From: Mesostigma viride
Taxonomy: Eukaryota > Streptophyta > Mesostigmatophyceae > Mesostigmatales > Mesostigmataceae
Assembly: GCA_009746045.1 (NCBI GenBank)
Contig: RPFO01000506.1
Span: forward strand, 1-64,000
DNA: 64,000 bases
Direction of reading: 5' to 3'
Below the pieces are notes generated by a model. That model did not search any database and was not told the DNA's origin. It saw only the letters and a program-made list of their open reading frames with translations. How positions within the stretch are numbered: position 1 is the stretch's first letter; each line of letters starts with the position of its first letter. The position numbers and the translations under genes are program-made. Positions 1 through 11,344 of the stretch are shown piece by piece.

Positions 1-504
1 AAATGGGGCTAGAGTCCACTTTTGTGGGAGCCACCCAAAGACCCCCCTTCCTTTAGCACTTGTTGGAGCCCTACAATGTGCAATGTTGGCTCTATTAGCT
101 GTTAGATAACTTTTATTTGTAGAAAACTATTGTTGTCTGTTGCAACCCAAGCCGTACAGTAGGTTAGCGTTAGAAGTGGACTGCACCGGCACGCCGAAGT
201 ACGCACGCACGACGCTACTGGGCTAAGCCGAATTTTGCGCATCCATCCCACGTTACATACGAGCACCGCTTGTAGAACTAGACCTGTAGGCATGAAAATA
301 CGTTTGAAGAGTAGTGCGCACGTACTGCACGATCCCCGCTGTGACTGCGACCCTATCGCGCGGCTTCTTTAGGTTGTGCACGGCAGATCTGCACGAGCAG
401 TTTTTACCGGCGAACGCGGCAGCGACAGCACGAAAGCACAAGCACGCACGCGACGCACGCACCAGCAGCTGGGTGTATACCGATGAGGCCTCCGCACGGA
501 CGCA
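1..504. other. no gene recognised
   Basis: I see no convincing coding signal, RNA gene or mobile-element end in this stretch. An open frame that enters from about 314 into the downstream CCCT tract is open only because that tract has no stop codons. Confidence 0.5.
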
Positions 505-518
505 CGCACGACGCTCAT

Positions 519-3147
519 ATCCCCCCTCCCTCTCCTCTCCTCCTGTCGCCTCCCTCCTCTCCTCAACCTCTCCTCCTCCCCTCCCTCACTCCCTCCCTCC
601 CTCCCTCCCTCCTCCCTCCCTCCTCCCCTCCCTCCCTCCCTCCCTCCCTCCCTCCCTCCCTCCCCTCCTTCCCTCCCTCCCTCCCTCCCTCCCTCCCTCC
701 CTCCCTCGCTCCCTTCCCTCCCTCCCTCCCTCCTCCTCCTCCCTCCCTCCCTCCTCTTCCCTCCCTCCCCTCCCTCCCTCCCTCCCTCCCTCCTCCCTCC
801 CTCCCTCCCTCCCTCCCTCCCTCCCTCCCTCGTTCCCTCCCTCCGCTCCCTCCCTCCTCCCTCCTCCCTCCCTCCCTCCCTCTCCCTCCCTCCTCCCTCC
901 TCCCTCCCTCCTCCTCCCTCCCTCCCTCCCTCCTCCCTCCCCTCCTCCCTCCTCCCTCTCCCTCCCTCCTCCCTCCTCCCTCCCCTCCCTCCCTCCCTCC
1001 CTCCCTCCCTCTCCCTCCCTCCCTCCCTCCCTCCCTCCCTCCCTCTCCTCCCTCCCTCCCCCTCCTCCCTCCCTCCCCCCTCCTCCCTCCCTCCCTCCCT
1101 CCCTCCCTCCCTCCCTCCCTCCCTCCCTCCCTCCCTCCCTCCCTCCCTCCTCCCTCCCTCCCTCCCTCCCTCCCTCCCCTCCTCCCTCCCTCCCTCCCTC
1201 CCTCCCTCCCTCCCTCCTCCCTCCCTCCTCCCTCCCTCCCTCCCTCCCTCCCTCCCTCCCTCCTCCCTCCCTCCCTCCCTCCCTCCCTCCCCTCCCTCCT
1301 CCCTCCCCTCCCTCCCTCCCTCCTCCCTCCTCCCTCCCTCCCTCCTCCCTCCCTCCCTCCTCCCTCCCTCCCTCCCTCCCTCCCTCCCTCCCTCCCTCCC
1401 TCCTCCTCCCTCCCTCCCTCCTCCCTCCCTCCCTCCCTCCCTCCCTCCCTCCCTCCTCCCTCCCTCCCTCCCTCCTCCCTCCCCTCCTCCCTCCCTCCCT
1501 CCCTCCCTCCCTCCTCCCTCCCTCCCTCCCCTCCCTCCGATCCCTCCCTCCCTCCCCCTCCCTCCCTCCCTCCCCCTCCTCCTCCCTCCCTCCCTTCCTC
1601 TCCCTCCCTCCCTCCCTCCCTCCCTCCCTCCCTCCCTCCCTCCCTCCCTCCCTCCCTCCCTCCCTCCGCCCTCCCCTCCCTCCCTCCTCCCTCCCTCCCT
1701 CCCTCCCTCCCTCCCTCCTCCCTCCTCCCTCCCTCCTCCTCCCTCCCTCCCTCCCTCCCTCCCTCCCTCCCTCCCTCCCTCCTCCCTCCCTCCCTCCCTC
1801 CCTCCCTCCCCTCCCTCCTCCCTCCCTCCCTCCCCTCTGGCTCCCTCTCCTCCCTCCCTCCCTTCCCTCCTCCCTCCCTCCCTCCCTCCCTCCCTCCTCC
1901 TCCTCGATCCCTCCCTCCCTCCCTCCCTCCCTCCTCCTCTCACTCTCCCTCCCTCCCTCCCTCCCTCCTCCCTCCCTCCCTCCCTCCTCCCTTCCCTCCC
2001 TCCCTCCCTCGTCCTCCCTCCCTCCCTCCCTCCCTCCCTCCCCCTTCCCTTCCTCCTCCCTCCCTCCCTCCCTCCTCCTCCCTCCCTCCTCCCTCCCTCC
2101 TCCTCCCTCCCTCCCTCCCTCCCTCCCTCCCTCCCTCCTCCCTCCCCTCCTCCTCCTCCTCCTCCCTCCTCCCTCCCTCCCTCCCTCCCTCCCTCCCTCC
2201 CCCTCCCTCCCTCCCTCCCTCCCTCCTCCCCTCCCTCCCTCCCTCCCTCCCTCCTCCTCCTCCCTCCTCCCCTCCTCCTCCTCCCTCCCTCCCTCCCTCC
2301 CTCCCTCCCTCCCTCCCTCCTCCCTCCCTCCCTCCCTCCCTCCCCTCCTCTCCCCTCCCTCCCTCCCTCCTCCGTCCCCTCCCTCCCTCCCTCCCTCCCT
2401 CCCTCCCTCCCTCCTCCTCCCTCCCTCCCTCCCTCCCTCCCTCCCTCTCCCTCCCCCTCCTCCCTCCCTCCCTCCCTCCCTCCCCTCCCTCTCCCTCCCT
2501 CCTCCCTCCCTCCTCCCTCTCCTCCCTCCCTCCCCTCCCTCCCTCCCTCCCTCCCTCCCTCCCTCCCTCCCTCCCTCCCTCCCTCCCTCCCTCCCTCCTC
2601 CCTCCCTCCCTCCTCCCTCCCTCCTCCCTCCCTCCCTCCTCCTCTCCCTCTCCTCCCTCCTCCCTCCCTCCCTCCCTCCCTCCCTCCCCTCCCTCCCTCC
2701 CTCCTCCCTCCCTCCCTCCCTCCCTCCCTCCCTCCCTCCTCCCTCCCTCCCTCCCTCCCTCCCTCCCTCCTCCCTCCCTCCCTCCTCCCTCCCTCCTCCT
2801 CTCTCCTCCTCCTCCCCCTCCCCTCCTCCCTCCCTCCCTCCCCTCCCTCCTCCCTCCCTCCCTCCCTCCCTCCCTCCCTCCTCCCTCCCTCCCTCCTCCC
2901 TCCTCCCTCCCTCCCTCCCTCCCTCGTCCCTCCCCCTCCTCCCTCCCTCCCTCCTCCCCTCCCCCTCCCTCCCTCCCTCCCCTCCCTCCTCCCTCCCTCC
3001 CTCCTCCCTCCCTCCTCCCTCCCTCCCTCCCTCCCTCCCTCCTCCCTCCCTCCCTCCCTCCCTCCCTCCCCTCCCTTTTCCCTCCTCCCTCCCTCCCCTC
3101 CCTCCCTCCCTCCTCCCTCCCTCCCTCCCTCCCTCCCTCCCTCCCTC
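519..3147. repeat. giant (CCCT)n polypyrimidine tract
   Basis: About 2.6 kb consists almost only of C and T. The unit is CCCT, irregularly interrupted by CCT triplets and a few other bases (for example GAT near 1538 and CTGG near 1838). Because the unit is four bases, every plus frame reads Ser-Leu-Pro-Pro and every minus frame reads Arg-Glu-Gly-Gly, so the 850-970 codon open frames here are artefacts of composition. The minus strand is a run of GGGA units, the composition that can form G-quadruplexes, and the strand asymmetry is that of triplex-forming DNA. No gene is supported. Confidence 0.97.
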
Positions 3148-4160
3148 ATTCATACACCCGATCATTCATGCATGCAGCCGCTCATCATTAACACGCCTCC
3201 GTTGGGAAACTCACGGGGTATGAACTATGGAACGGGCGGTAAGAAAGGAAGAAGGAGCCGCCTCCCCAACATGCCGCCCGGCAAAGGCAGCGATGGGCCG
3301 TCCAGGAGGGAAACACTGCGCTTTGCCTTGTACGCCGGGGTGCGCAGGCGACGTGCGGGCACTGTCGCGTGTAAATTTGCCTGCCCGCCCCAGTCCTTCT
3401 CGGAAGGCCTCCCCAGATCATGGCGTCATGGTAAGATCTCTTTTCGCCCGTCGCCGGATTCAAGCTTAAACCACAAGAATACGCCGGTTAATGACCAGAA
3501 AACGGGGGGTTGTCGACGTTATAAACCAGTAGCTGTGGTTTTTCCCGCACCCCGAGCACACTCCGGACGGGGCCAGCAAGCCCCGCCAGCAGGATAAACA
3601 CCGGGCGATGTTGCTGCGCCCAAGGGAAGTCATATAGTTGCAAGAAAAGACGTAAAAGCGATTAAAAGCACGACATGCAGTGTTGCCCCTGTCAGCGCTC
3701 CTATAATTCTCACTTTTTCGCGGAAGGGGCATAAAAATTGGAAACGCAAAATTAAGGGAAATGCATCGCTGGGTTTCTTTGAAATGATGTTAGGAACTGG
3801 TAGAATGTGTTCATGACCACCGAGAGCATGTTTTTCCTGTCTGTGTTTTACCTTGCGCACACACGGGTCGGGCCGGTTGGTGTGCAAAACGCCCGCCTGC
3901 TGCCCACGTGCCCTCGCTGCAGAAAAAAAAAAAAACTGTTTTTCAGGTTTTTTAATGTATGATACTTTTCAGTTATGTAATCAACGTCCGAACAAGCGAA
4001 ATAACGTCCAAAATGGTTGCGTAATCAGCTCGCAATGAATTTTCGCGTCACCATAGCCGTACACACCGCGGAATTTCAGTCAACATTGCACGCGCGCACC
4101 GAATTAATTTCGTCAACTTTCGCGCGGGAATTACCGGGGCATGCAAGGCGCGGCGCCGGA
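3148..4160. other. no gene recognised
   Basis: This is mixed-composition sequence between the CCCT tract and the first LINE fragment. Short open frames lack domain-like content, and I see no repeat termini. Confidence 0.4.
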
Positions 4161-4169
4161 CTGATGTGA

Positions 4170-5865
4170 GCCTGGCCCAGGCCAGGCCGAATCATGCGGA
4201 TGTCCACATCGTCTGCGGTGCATGTCAGGGAGCATGCATGCTCCCCAACATGCAGTTTGAAGCGATCGCGGAACGGGACCTCCGTCCCGTCGAGCAGGCG
4301 CGGCAGCGGTGGGCTACTGGAGGCCCCCGAATCACCATCGCCTCAGTTTTGACACTAATTTCCAACCCCACCGCCCTCGCCTCCAGGCCCACTGAGACAG
4401 TCCAGCCAGGTCTGAATGGTCTCGGGGCGCGCGATGAGGGTGGTGTCGTCCGCATAAATCAGGTCGGCCAGCCGGCGGTAGCCGTGCTCGAGCTCGTTAA
4501 GGATGTCCAAGCCTGGCTCGAACCATGCAGTAAAGCGCGCACGTGCCCGGCGCATGACGTGATCCACGACAATAATGAACAGGTATGGGGACAGGACACA
4601 ACCTTGCCACACCCCGTGGTGAAGGGGGAATGGTGGGGTCAGTGCCTTCCGCAGTCCGCACTACTGTACTGCCTGTGAGCCCTCATACAGTCAATGAATG
4701 GCAGCAATAAACGCTGGTGGCACCCGATCCAGAGCTAGGATGGCCCAAAGAGCCTCCCAGAGGACCGTGTCAAAGGCCTTGATGTACTACTCAACAAAAA
4801 TGAAGACCAGCGGCAAACTGTCAGGGCAAAAGCGACGCACCTCCTCCATCAATTATAACCGGCGCGCGACAAACACAGCCATGACAGACTGTGTTACAAC
4901 CACGACGGAAAACCATCTGAGACTCACCCATGCAGGTGTGGGTCCAGCGCGGCGCGGAGCCCGTGCAGCATCATGCGCATGACTGGACCTTCCGGCAGCG
5001 CGGCGCTCTGGAGGCAGACACCCCGATAGTTATCGGGGTCAGCAGCAGAGCCCTTCTTGTACAGCATGATGCAGATGGCCGTCTGCCACTCAGCAGGCGG
5101 TGGCTCATTCAGAAAGCAGGACACGGTTGCAGAACGCCAGCAGAAGATCCCTCACCGCCGGGTCAGGGGTCTTCAGCAGCTCAGCCGAAAGGTGGTCGGC
5201 ACCGACCGCCGCGTCGTACCGCAGGCGAGCAAGGGCGCCGTCCAATTCCTTCAAAGTGAAGGGGTGGACGACGTCGTTCAATGGTGGCAAGGCAGCCCTC
5301 CTGCAAAGCGGGGACTTGGTAGTCCACGGCCGAGGAGGGGGGCGCCGGCGGCGGCGGGGGGCCGGCGACCCCAAGACGGGCGGGGCTCAGGGTGAAGCGG
5401 CGGGGGGGGGGCGCGACTCCACCTGTCAAGGAAACATTGTGGGCCAACCAGCGGTCAAGGCTTACCGGCGCCGTGCCGTCCCCCGTGTGCTCCACCGCCG
5501 GTGGTGCGCTGCCGCCGGCCGCTGAGCCGGTCGAGGTGGTACCACATGTCCTTGCCCTGGTTGGCGGTTGCGAGCAGTTGGCAGGCCTTCAATGGCATCT
5601 GCGATGCACTGCCGCCGCCTCTGCGTCCTGAGCGTGCTCGTAGGCCTCCACGAGGGCGGGCCGCCTTGAGCACCGGACCGTTTCTGCAGCGGGTCCCGGT
5701 TACGCTTGAGGCGGTGCCGGGCGGCCAAGACCTTGGGGTCCTGGCGGTAGAGCGGGCCGGGGCGGCGGCGGGGCATGCATGACCGGCAGGTGCCGGGCTG
5801 CCAGCAACGGGGCACGGGCGGCAAAGCCCGCAAAAAATGGCTTATGGCCATGTGTTACAGTACGT
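4170..5865 (-). pseudogene. LINE ORF2 reverse transcriptase, decayed
   Basis: Minus-strand pieces in several frames match a non-LTR retrotransposon ORF2. Reading 5' to 3' they are: a basic region before the RT (about 5850-5460); a thumbless N-terminal RT part with 'FTLKELDGALARL' and 'GADHLSAELLK' (5374-5105); 'NYRGVCLQS' (5124-4924); then the motif B region 'WQGCVLSPYLF', the catalytic 'YADDTTLIA' and a downstream 'KTEAM' segment (4612-4225). The endonuclease domain and the C-terminus are missing and at least three frame changes separate the pieces, so this is a dead copy. RT family membership is secure from the motif order. The clade is not settled; the 3' ends of related copies (short A/T tandem tail) would fit an RTE- or L1-like lineage. 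Confidence 0.85.
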
Positions 5866-5912
5866 ATACTCCCAACGGAGTTATGTTCTTAAATAAATAA
5901 TTAATTTATTTA
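5836..5912 (+). mobile_element. LINE 3' end, hairpin and tail
   Basis: A short plus-strand 3' end carries the core CTCCCAACGGAG followed by an A/T tail built of TTAA/TAAA units. It abuts the 5' side of the minus-strand ORF2 fragment, so it is probably an independent, strongly 5'-truncated insertion. Confidence 0.6.
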
Positions 5913-5984
5913 TGAGCACCCTGACCGCCGGCTTCTGTGTTGCCGGTAGGATGGCGTGTAGCTGCCGTGACTCGGCTGCCGGCC

Positions 5985-6372
5985 ACCCGGGCACTCCAAA
6001 GCAGCCAAATATTCATCCCGGTACGTGGTGGCGGAAGACGATTGTCCAGGCTCACACGCCAGCCCCTGTGGGCAAGCCCCCTCCCCGCAGGAGGAAGGGG
6101 CGCTTTGCTGAGTAATTAATTAATTAATTAATTAAACTCGTGCTCCCGTTGGGGAGTCACGGAGCACCGAAGTGCTTTTAATCCCTGTGTGTGCACTACA
6201 GGAGAAAGGGCAGAGTAGTTTGCTGAGTAGAGTAGTTACTAGTTATGTCGTACATAGGGTTTTCTAGATTAGCTTAGAGTTAGCCTTAGTTCGGTTTTCG
6301 CGGCTTCGCCCACCTCCATCCACCCAGCGAGGGAATACGTGCTACATGATCTCCCAACGGAGTCATGTTATT
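5985..6372 (+). mobile_element. LINE 3' end split by a nested LINE
   Basis: This copy reads through the C-terminal end of an ORF2-like frame ('GKPPPRRRKGRFAE', stop), then a 3' UTR, then a hairpin ACATGA-T-CTCC-CAAC-GGAG-TCATGT near 6345-6368. The same order is seen at 16120-16340 ('GKPPPTKRRRRFDE', stop, UTR, hairpin). Here the stretch 6115-6218 interrupts it. With that insert and one copy of its 11-bp duplication set aside, the UTR runs on in register with the 16-kb copy. No A/T tail is visible after the hairpin. Confidence 0.7.
6115..6218 (-). mobile_element. 5'-truncated LINE insertion with 11-bp TSD
   Basis: About 104 bp of LINE 3' UTR on the minus strand, ending in the hairpin GTGACTCCCCAACGGGAGCAC and a (TTAA)n tail. 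It is flanked by the perfect direct repeat tttgctgagta at 6104-6114 and 6219-6229, the expected product of target-primed reverse transcription. The UTR matches the 3' end of the ORF1-only element at 26741-26850. Confidence 0.85.
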
Positions 6373-6684
6373 TACTACGTGGCGGGCAGCCTGCTCGGCG
6401 GCTGACATCTTGTCAGCGTCCTTCAGCACGGCCTGCCGGAGTACATGATGTACCTTCAGATCTGGCTGTGGCGTCTGTGCACGCAACGGTTTCACGCCCG
6501 GAAACCGTCAGTTCTGATGCGTGTGAAGACCAGCCGTTGATCTCACTCACCTCATGACATGGGCTACATTAAGTGAGACAACCATACTTCCTGGACATGA
6601 CCGGTAGAATAAGTGAATTACACGTGACTGCATGACGTGGTCCGGCATAAAGTCGATCTGGACATGAGTCTGATGGCCTAGTTA

Positions 6685-6800
6685 GGTAGATGGCTTAGTT
6701 AGGCCGTTTCGCAGCTTCGCTCATCCCCATACATCAAAGCCGGGAATACGTGCTACATGATCTCCCCACGGAGTCATGTTATAATTTAATTTGATTTTCA
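6685..6800 (+). mobile_element. LINE 3' end, hairpin and tail
   Basis: Plus-strand UTR related to the copy ending at 6372. The hairpin ACATGA-T-CTCC-CCAC-GGAG-TCATGT at about 6756-6780 is followed by an A/T-rich tail. The loop differs (CCAC for CAAC) while both stems are kept. The stretch between 6372 and 6685 contains short LINE-like and unassigned sequence. Confidence 0.65.
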
Positions 6801-6984
6801 ATGAGATGGCCGTGGCATGTGGGCGGGGCCCATGCACTTTGCCCTCTTCGAAATAAACGGGCCGGGTTAACGGGCTACAACTAGGTAGAACTACAAGGAA
6901 GTATTAAGGTCAATCGTAGAATCATCCCCCACTCCATATAGGTTTTCTGGCCTGCGCTGTTGGACATCCTCGATCTGTTCCGGA

Positions 6985-7866
6985 TCCCCCTCCCCCTTAT
7001 AATTTGCTGTCATCCTCAACCTGCATGAAGGGTCCACCACTTCGGTGCGCACTTCCTACGCGGCGGGACCACGCCACCATGCCCTTTACAGAAGGGTGTG
7101 TGGCAGGGCTGCGTGCTGTCGCCCCACGTCCTGTTCATTATTGTGGTCGAATACATAATGATTCAGGCGCGCAAGCGGTTTACTAGCTCGCATTGTGGGT
7201 AGGGAACCAGGGGTGCAGGTCGACAACCGTTTCTGGCATGGCGGGGCAGAAACGGAGATTCGGCTGGCGGACATCATCTACATATGCAGACGACACCACC
7301 CTCTTCGAGGCCGGGCACTGAGCACGTGCAGACGTGGCTTAATTGACTGCCTGGCAATCGAGGCTGGTGTGGTGGGGCTTGAGGTCAGCCAGAAGACTTC
7401 GAGGCTCTGGCGATTGGGCTCACTCAGCCACCCGGCGCCCGACCTCTTTCTCCTTGACGGCTCTCGAGTCCTGTATCGGGACCGCGTCAAGTTGCTGGGT
7501 TACTAGCTTACTCCCCAGCTGCGAGGCCGATGTGGACCACCGTATCTCCCTCGCCTGGCACGCTTTACGCCAATTATACCGGGCCCTGCGGCGCAAGCCC
7601 TCAGTGGGCAAGCTAGAAAAACAGGACCTGTTTAAGGTCCTGGTCCTCCCTGTTCTTACGTACGGGGCCGAGATGTGGCCTCTCACGTACTGCCGACCTT
7701 GCCAACAAGCTGGATGCCCGTGGTCACCAACATGCTGCGGTCAATTTTTCGTGTGGATACGCTGAGCACTGATGTCCACAAGGAGGACTTATATCTCGAC
7801 ATGCCACTTATCACCAGCACCATCAAGCAGCGGCGCCTGATGCTAGAAGGGCACTTAAATACATAG
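6985..7866 (+). pseudogene. LINE ORF2 RT, C-terminal half, decayed
   Basis: Plus-strand fragments in several frames cover the second half of an RT. The motif B neighbourhood with a degraded 'VAGLRAVAP' comes first, then the catalytic 'YADDTT' box near 7283 and 'QTWLN', 'GVVGLEVSQKTS' and 'DRVKLLG'. A C-terminal helical part follows, with 'MLRSIFRV' and 'LYLDMPLITSTIKQRRLMLEGH', the last corresponding to 'LYRELPLVTHTIRHR' in the 54-kb copy. Stops and frame changes interrupt it repeatedly. The N-terminal RT half, endonuclease and 3' UTR are absent. Confidence 0.75.
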
Positions 7867-8029
7867 CTCGCACCAACCAGGTAGACACCTCACGTGGCCC
7901 CTGTCCCCATGCACACCTGGAATTGTACTACATTTTTCAAATTGTACTTCAGTTTTGAAAGTTGCATTTTCATGCATTTAAAGTTTCAACTAAAGTCTTT
8001 GAGGAAAAAAAAGTTCGGCGGCGGCCGTG

Positions 8030-8930
8030 GCACCGTTGCACCGTTGCACCGTTGCACCGTTGCACCTCAAATTGCATATATGCACACACCTTTGCACATG
8101 CAATTGTTATCCATGGGATTTATGTAGGTGGATGGGTCATGCAAGGGTTACCTAGATGCTCATGACACCGTGCCACCGTGGCGCCGTTGCACCGTTGCAC
8201 CGTTGCACCGTTGCACCTCAAATTGCATATAAACACACACCTTTGCACATACAATGGTTATCCATTGGGATTTATCAAGGGTAATGGGTCATGCAAGGGT
8301 TACCTAGACATGCTCATGACACCGTTGCATCGTGGCATCGTGCCACGTGCCACCGTGGCACCGTGGCACCGTTGCACCGTTGCACCGTTGCACCGTTGCA
8401 CCTCAAATTGCATATAAACACACACCTTTAAGCACATGCAATTGTTATCCATGGGTTTTATGTAGGTGGATGGGTCATGCAAGGGTTACCTAGATGCTCA
8501 TGACACCATGGCACCGTGGCATCGTGCCAGCGTGCCACCGTGCCACTGTGCCACCTCAAAAGTTGCATATAAACACGTACACATATTTGCACATACAATG
8601 GTTATCCATTGGGATTTATCAAGGGTAACATTTGGGTCATGCAAGGGTTACCTAGACATGCTCATGACACCGTTGCATCGTGGCATCGTGCCACCGTGCC
8701 ACCGTGCCACCGTGCCACCGTGGCACCGTGGCACCGTTGCACCGTTGCACCGTTGCACCTCAAATTGCATATAAACACACACCTTTCCGTTTTTCCGCGT
8801 TTTCCGCGGCCCGGCACTGAACGCAAATGGTTTTCACCTTTGCGGAGTGCCTGATCAGAACACACCTTTGCACATGCAATTGTTATCCATGGAGCCACCA
8901 TGCCACCGTGCCACCGTGCCACCTCCACAA
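8030..8930 (+). repeat. higher-order repeat with GTTGCACCG subrepeats
   Basis: Blocks of a 9-bp unit (GTTGCACCG, drifting to GTGGCACCG and GTGCCACCG) alternate with a unique-looking segment that starts CCTCAAATTGCATATAAACA. That segment starts near 8065, 8216, 8401, 8554 and 8758. The intervals alternate at about 151, 185, 153 and 204 bp, and neighbouring segments differ in a regular way: one type has 'TATGTAGGTGGATGGG', the other 'TATCAAGGGTAATGG'. The array is therefore a dimeric higher-order repeat of about 340-355 bp. No coding content is supported. Confidence 0.85.
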
Positions 8931-9229
8931 CGGTATGAAAGTGCCAAAAAATGCCCTTATAAGCCCTACATGGAGCAAATTGAGTCCAAACATGCTAGAT
9001 ATTGGTAGGCAGCATGTCCAGGACACCAGTAGAAGGAATTTGACTTTCCAGAATTTTCCGACATCGGTTGGTCTATTTTTGGCATGTCTATTTTTAGCAA
9101 CTTTCCAGATTTTAATATAAACAAATACCACTTAGTATGCAAATAAAGAGCTCCTGGCCTGGCTATTTGCAGGTAGGCTAATGCTCATGTCTACCAACTG
9201 TGCACCAGGTCCCATGGTCATCTGACCTC

Positions 9230-9770
9230 ATTTGGTGACAAACTGCCACCAAATGCTAGCAAAAACGCACTGTTTCACCACATCTCATTGCAGTTTCCAT
9301 AGAAGGTGTGTTCAGTCGAGGCTGGAAATTTGCAATCACATTGCACATCATAAATGTAGACATGGCACAAAAAATCAGGTCCATCGTACTGTATTTGGTA
9401 ACAAAATGCCACCAAATGCTAGCAAAAATGTGCGTTTTTCGCGTTTTTTAGACACATTTCATGACAGTTTTCATACAAGATGTGCTCAGTTGGGGCTGGA
9501 AACTTGCAAGCATATTAAATATCATTATTGTAGACATTGCACAAAAATTCAGGTCCGTTGTACTTCATTCATTGACAGCTCGCTACCAAATGTGAGAAAA
9601 AATGTGCGATTTTTGCATTTCCGCCACATTTCCAAGTGCAGTTTCCCATGCCAGGTGTGCTCAGTTGAGGCTGAAAACAAGCGCGCATGTTAATCATCAT
9701 CATTTCAGACATTGCACAAAACTTAATTCAGGTCCATCAAGTGTCATTGGGTTCACTGGTCCATGCAACA
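9230..9770 (-). repeat. diverged satellite copies, inverted
   Basis: Three units of about 165-175 bp share 'CCACCAAATGCTAGCAAAAA' and 'GCTCAGTTGGGGCTGGAAAC'. Read on the minus strand these match blocks of the 184-bp satellite at 13.74-15.06 kb ('TATGCTAGCATTTGTCACC' and 'CCCAGGCCCAACTGAG'), in the same relative order. I take them as old, inverted copies of that satellite. Open frames across them are by-products of the repeat. Confidence 0.65.
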
Positions 9771-10189
9771 CCTGCCAGTTTCCAGCTAATCACTCAACCT
9801 TGGATGACAAAGTTCTTTTGTAACGGTATGGCCAACTCCCACCAACTGTGTTGCTAACTGTTCAGACCTTGCACAGATAATATAACACAACTTTTGTGAC
9901 ACATAGACAAAGATATATGAATATGAACAGTGGCTAGACATGGCTGTATATATGTGCATGTGGCCATGCTCAGGCAATTTTCAAGTAGGGGCTTGTTAGA
10001 CATAAGAACTAGACATAAGAACTAGCTAGACCTTTTCAGTGGTTTTCCATTTGCGGGTATTTCCTCGTAAATGGTGGGAGAGCGATCGCAGCAATGGTGC
10101 TCACCACTAGACACTCCCGGCCAGCTAGGCTAGAAACACACGCCCTGATCAAGCATGCTGTTTCCGGCCCCACCGTCTAGGTCATCTAG

Positions 10190-10363
10190 TCGCTCCACAC
10201 GTAAGCCAGCCATAATTTCAATGCACAAGGATACACATTTCCATCACCATTCATCTTCATCATCCTGAACGACTCGAAAACGCGGAAAAGATAACGGCAG
10301 GCTCGAGCTACCATGGTCCGGATTCTCCCGATTTCTGGCCTGCGCTGGTTGTCTCTTTGATAA
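10190..10363 (-). mobile_element. small TIR element (MITE), copy 1
   Basis: About 170 bp that match 19600-19775 in reverse orientation. One end is the TTATCAAAGAGACAACCAGC type terminus, and the internal part includes 'GGACCATGGTAGCTCGAGCC'. The second terminal repeat is not preserved. It encodes nothing and is presumably mobilised in trans. Confidence 0.6.
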
Positions 10364-11340
10364 GAACTGCCAGCTGTCACGTTCGCTAGCATGATCAGTT
10401 CAAACCCACAGCATGCACGGTAGTCGCAAACTCAGCTTGGCAATGTAGTAATCTAATCATGCCAGGCATCTTGGCGGTCGGCATGGCTGCGATGTGTTTT
10501 GTGCGCCTTGATTCGGTAGCAGCACATCCCTTGGCAACCGGCCCGCCTGACTAAGGTTGCCACACATGGTCCTCTGCATCACCATGGATGTCCCCATGTC
10601 CCTGTCTCTGTTATAGGGGTTCACGTTGCTGGCGATGCAGCTTCCAAGTTGGACTAGATCTCCTCAGCCAGCGCTGTGGTGCATAGCCAGACAGCTCATA
10701 CACTGCTCAGTTGCTACCTCGAGGTTGCCGGCTTGAAATGTGCCACCAAAGGACTGCACTTGGCCGCCATCATACCTAGCATGAAGAAGCCACTGCACAA
10801 CCCCGGTGAGCCGCTTGGCCACCATACCGCAGTTGTCTTCAACAGATAGTGCAAGGCCAATGGCCTCTTCACAGGCACGTGCCTTGTGCTCATGCTCTTG
10901 CTCTGGCCCTTGTCAGCATGAGATGCACGCCCTTGCATGCTTCACCATGTTTCTCCAAGCCATCCGTGACTACTTGCTTCAGAAATGTCATTCAACTCCT
11001 GCTCGTCCTCAGCCACCAGACTGCCTAACTAGCTGGTGCCCCATCCCTCACTTTGGCGAGGACTGCGATTCTGGCTAGCAGCTTAGCGATCGTGCGTGGT
11101 TGTGCCCGAGTTTCTGGGTTAGTGGCAGTGGCATTGGAGCAAGAGTTGTTGAGCATGTGCGTGTGTCTATCCTCTTGACAAACAACCCCTCGCACCCCTG
11201 ACATTGAGGAGTTTGGCCATGTGCCACATGGCAGGTTGCCAGAATTCCGCAAACATGCATCATAGGGAAATAAAGGATGGCTGGTTGAGCACACGACATG
11301 AGTAAACAAAATACACAGCGCTGGTGCTGTCCGATATCCC
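10364..11340. other. no gene recognised
   Basis: Short open frames exist on both strands but none shows a recognisable domain, and there are no clear repeat termini. Confidence 0.35.
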
Positions 11341-11344
11341 CTAC

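Noticed and set aside
314..3223. Open frames of 850-970 codons encoding Ser-Leu-Pro-Pro or Arg-Glu-Gly-Gly repeats
   Set aside because: They are open in all frames because a four-base CCCT unit contains no stop codons; there is no non-repetitive coding sequence.
8030..8930. CRISPR-like array of short repeats and spacers
   Set aside because: Repeat blocks are direct 9-bp tandem units of varying length, the intervening segments are homologous to each other rather than unique, and the genome is eukaryotic.
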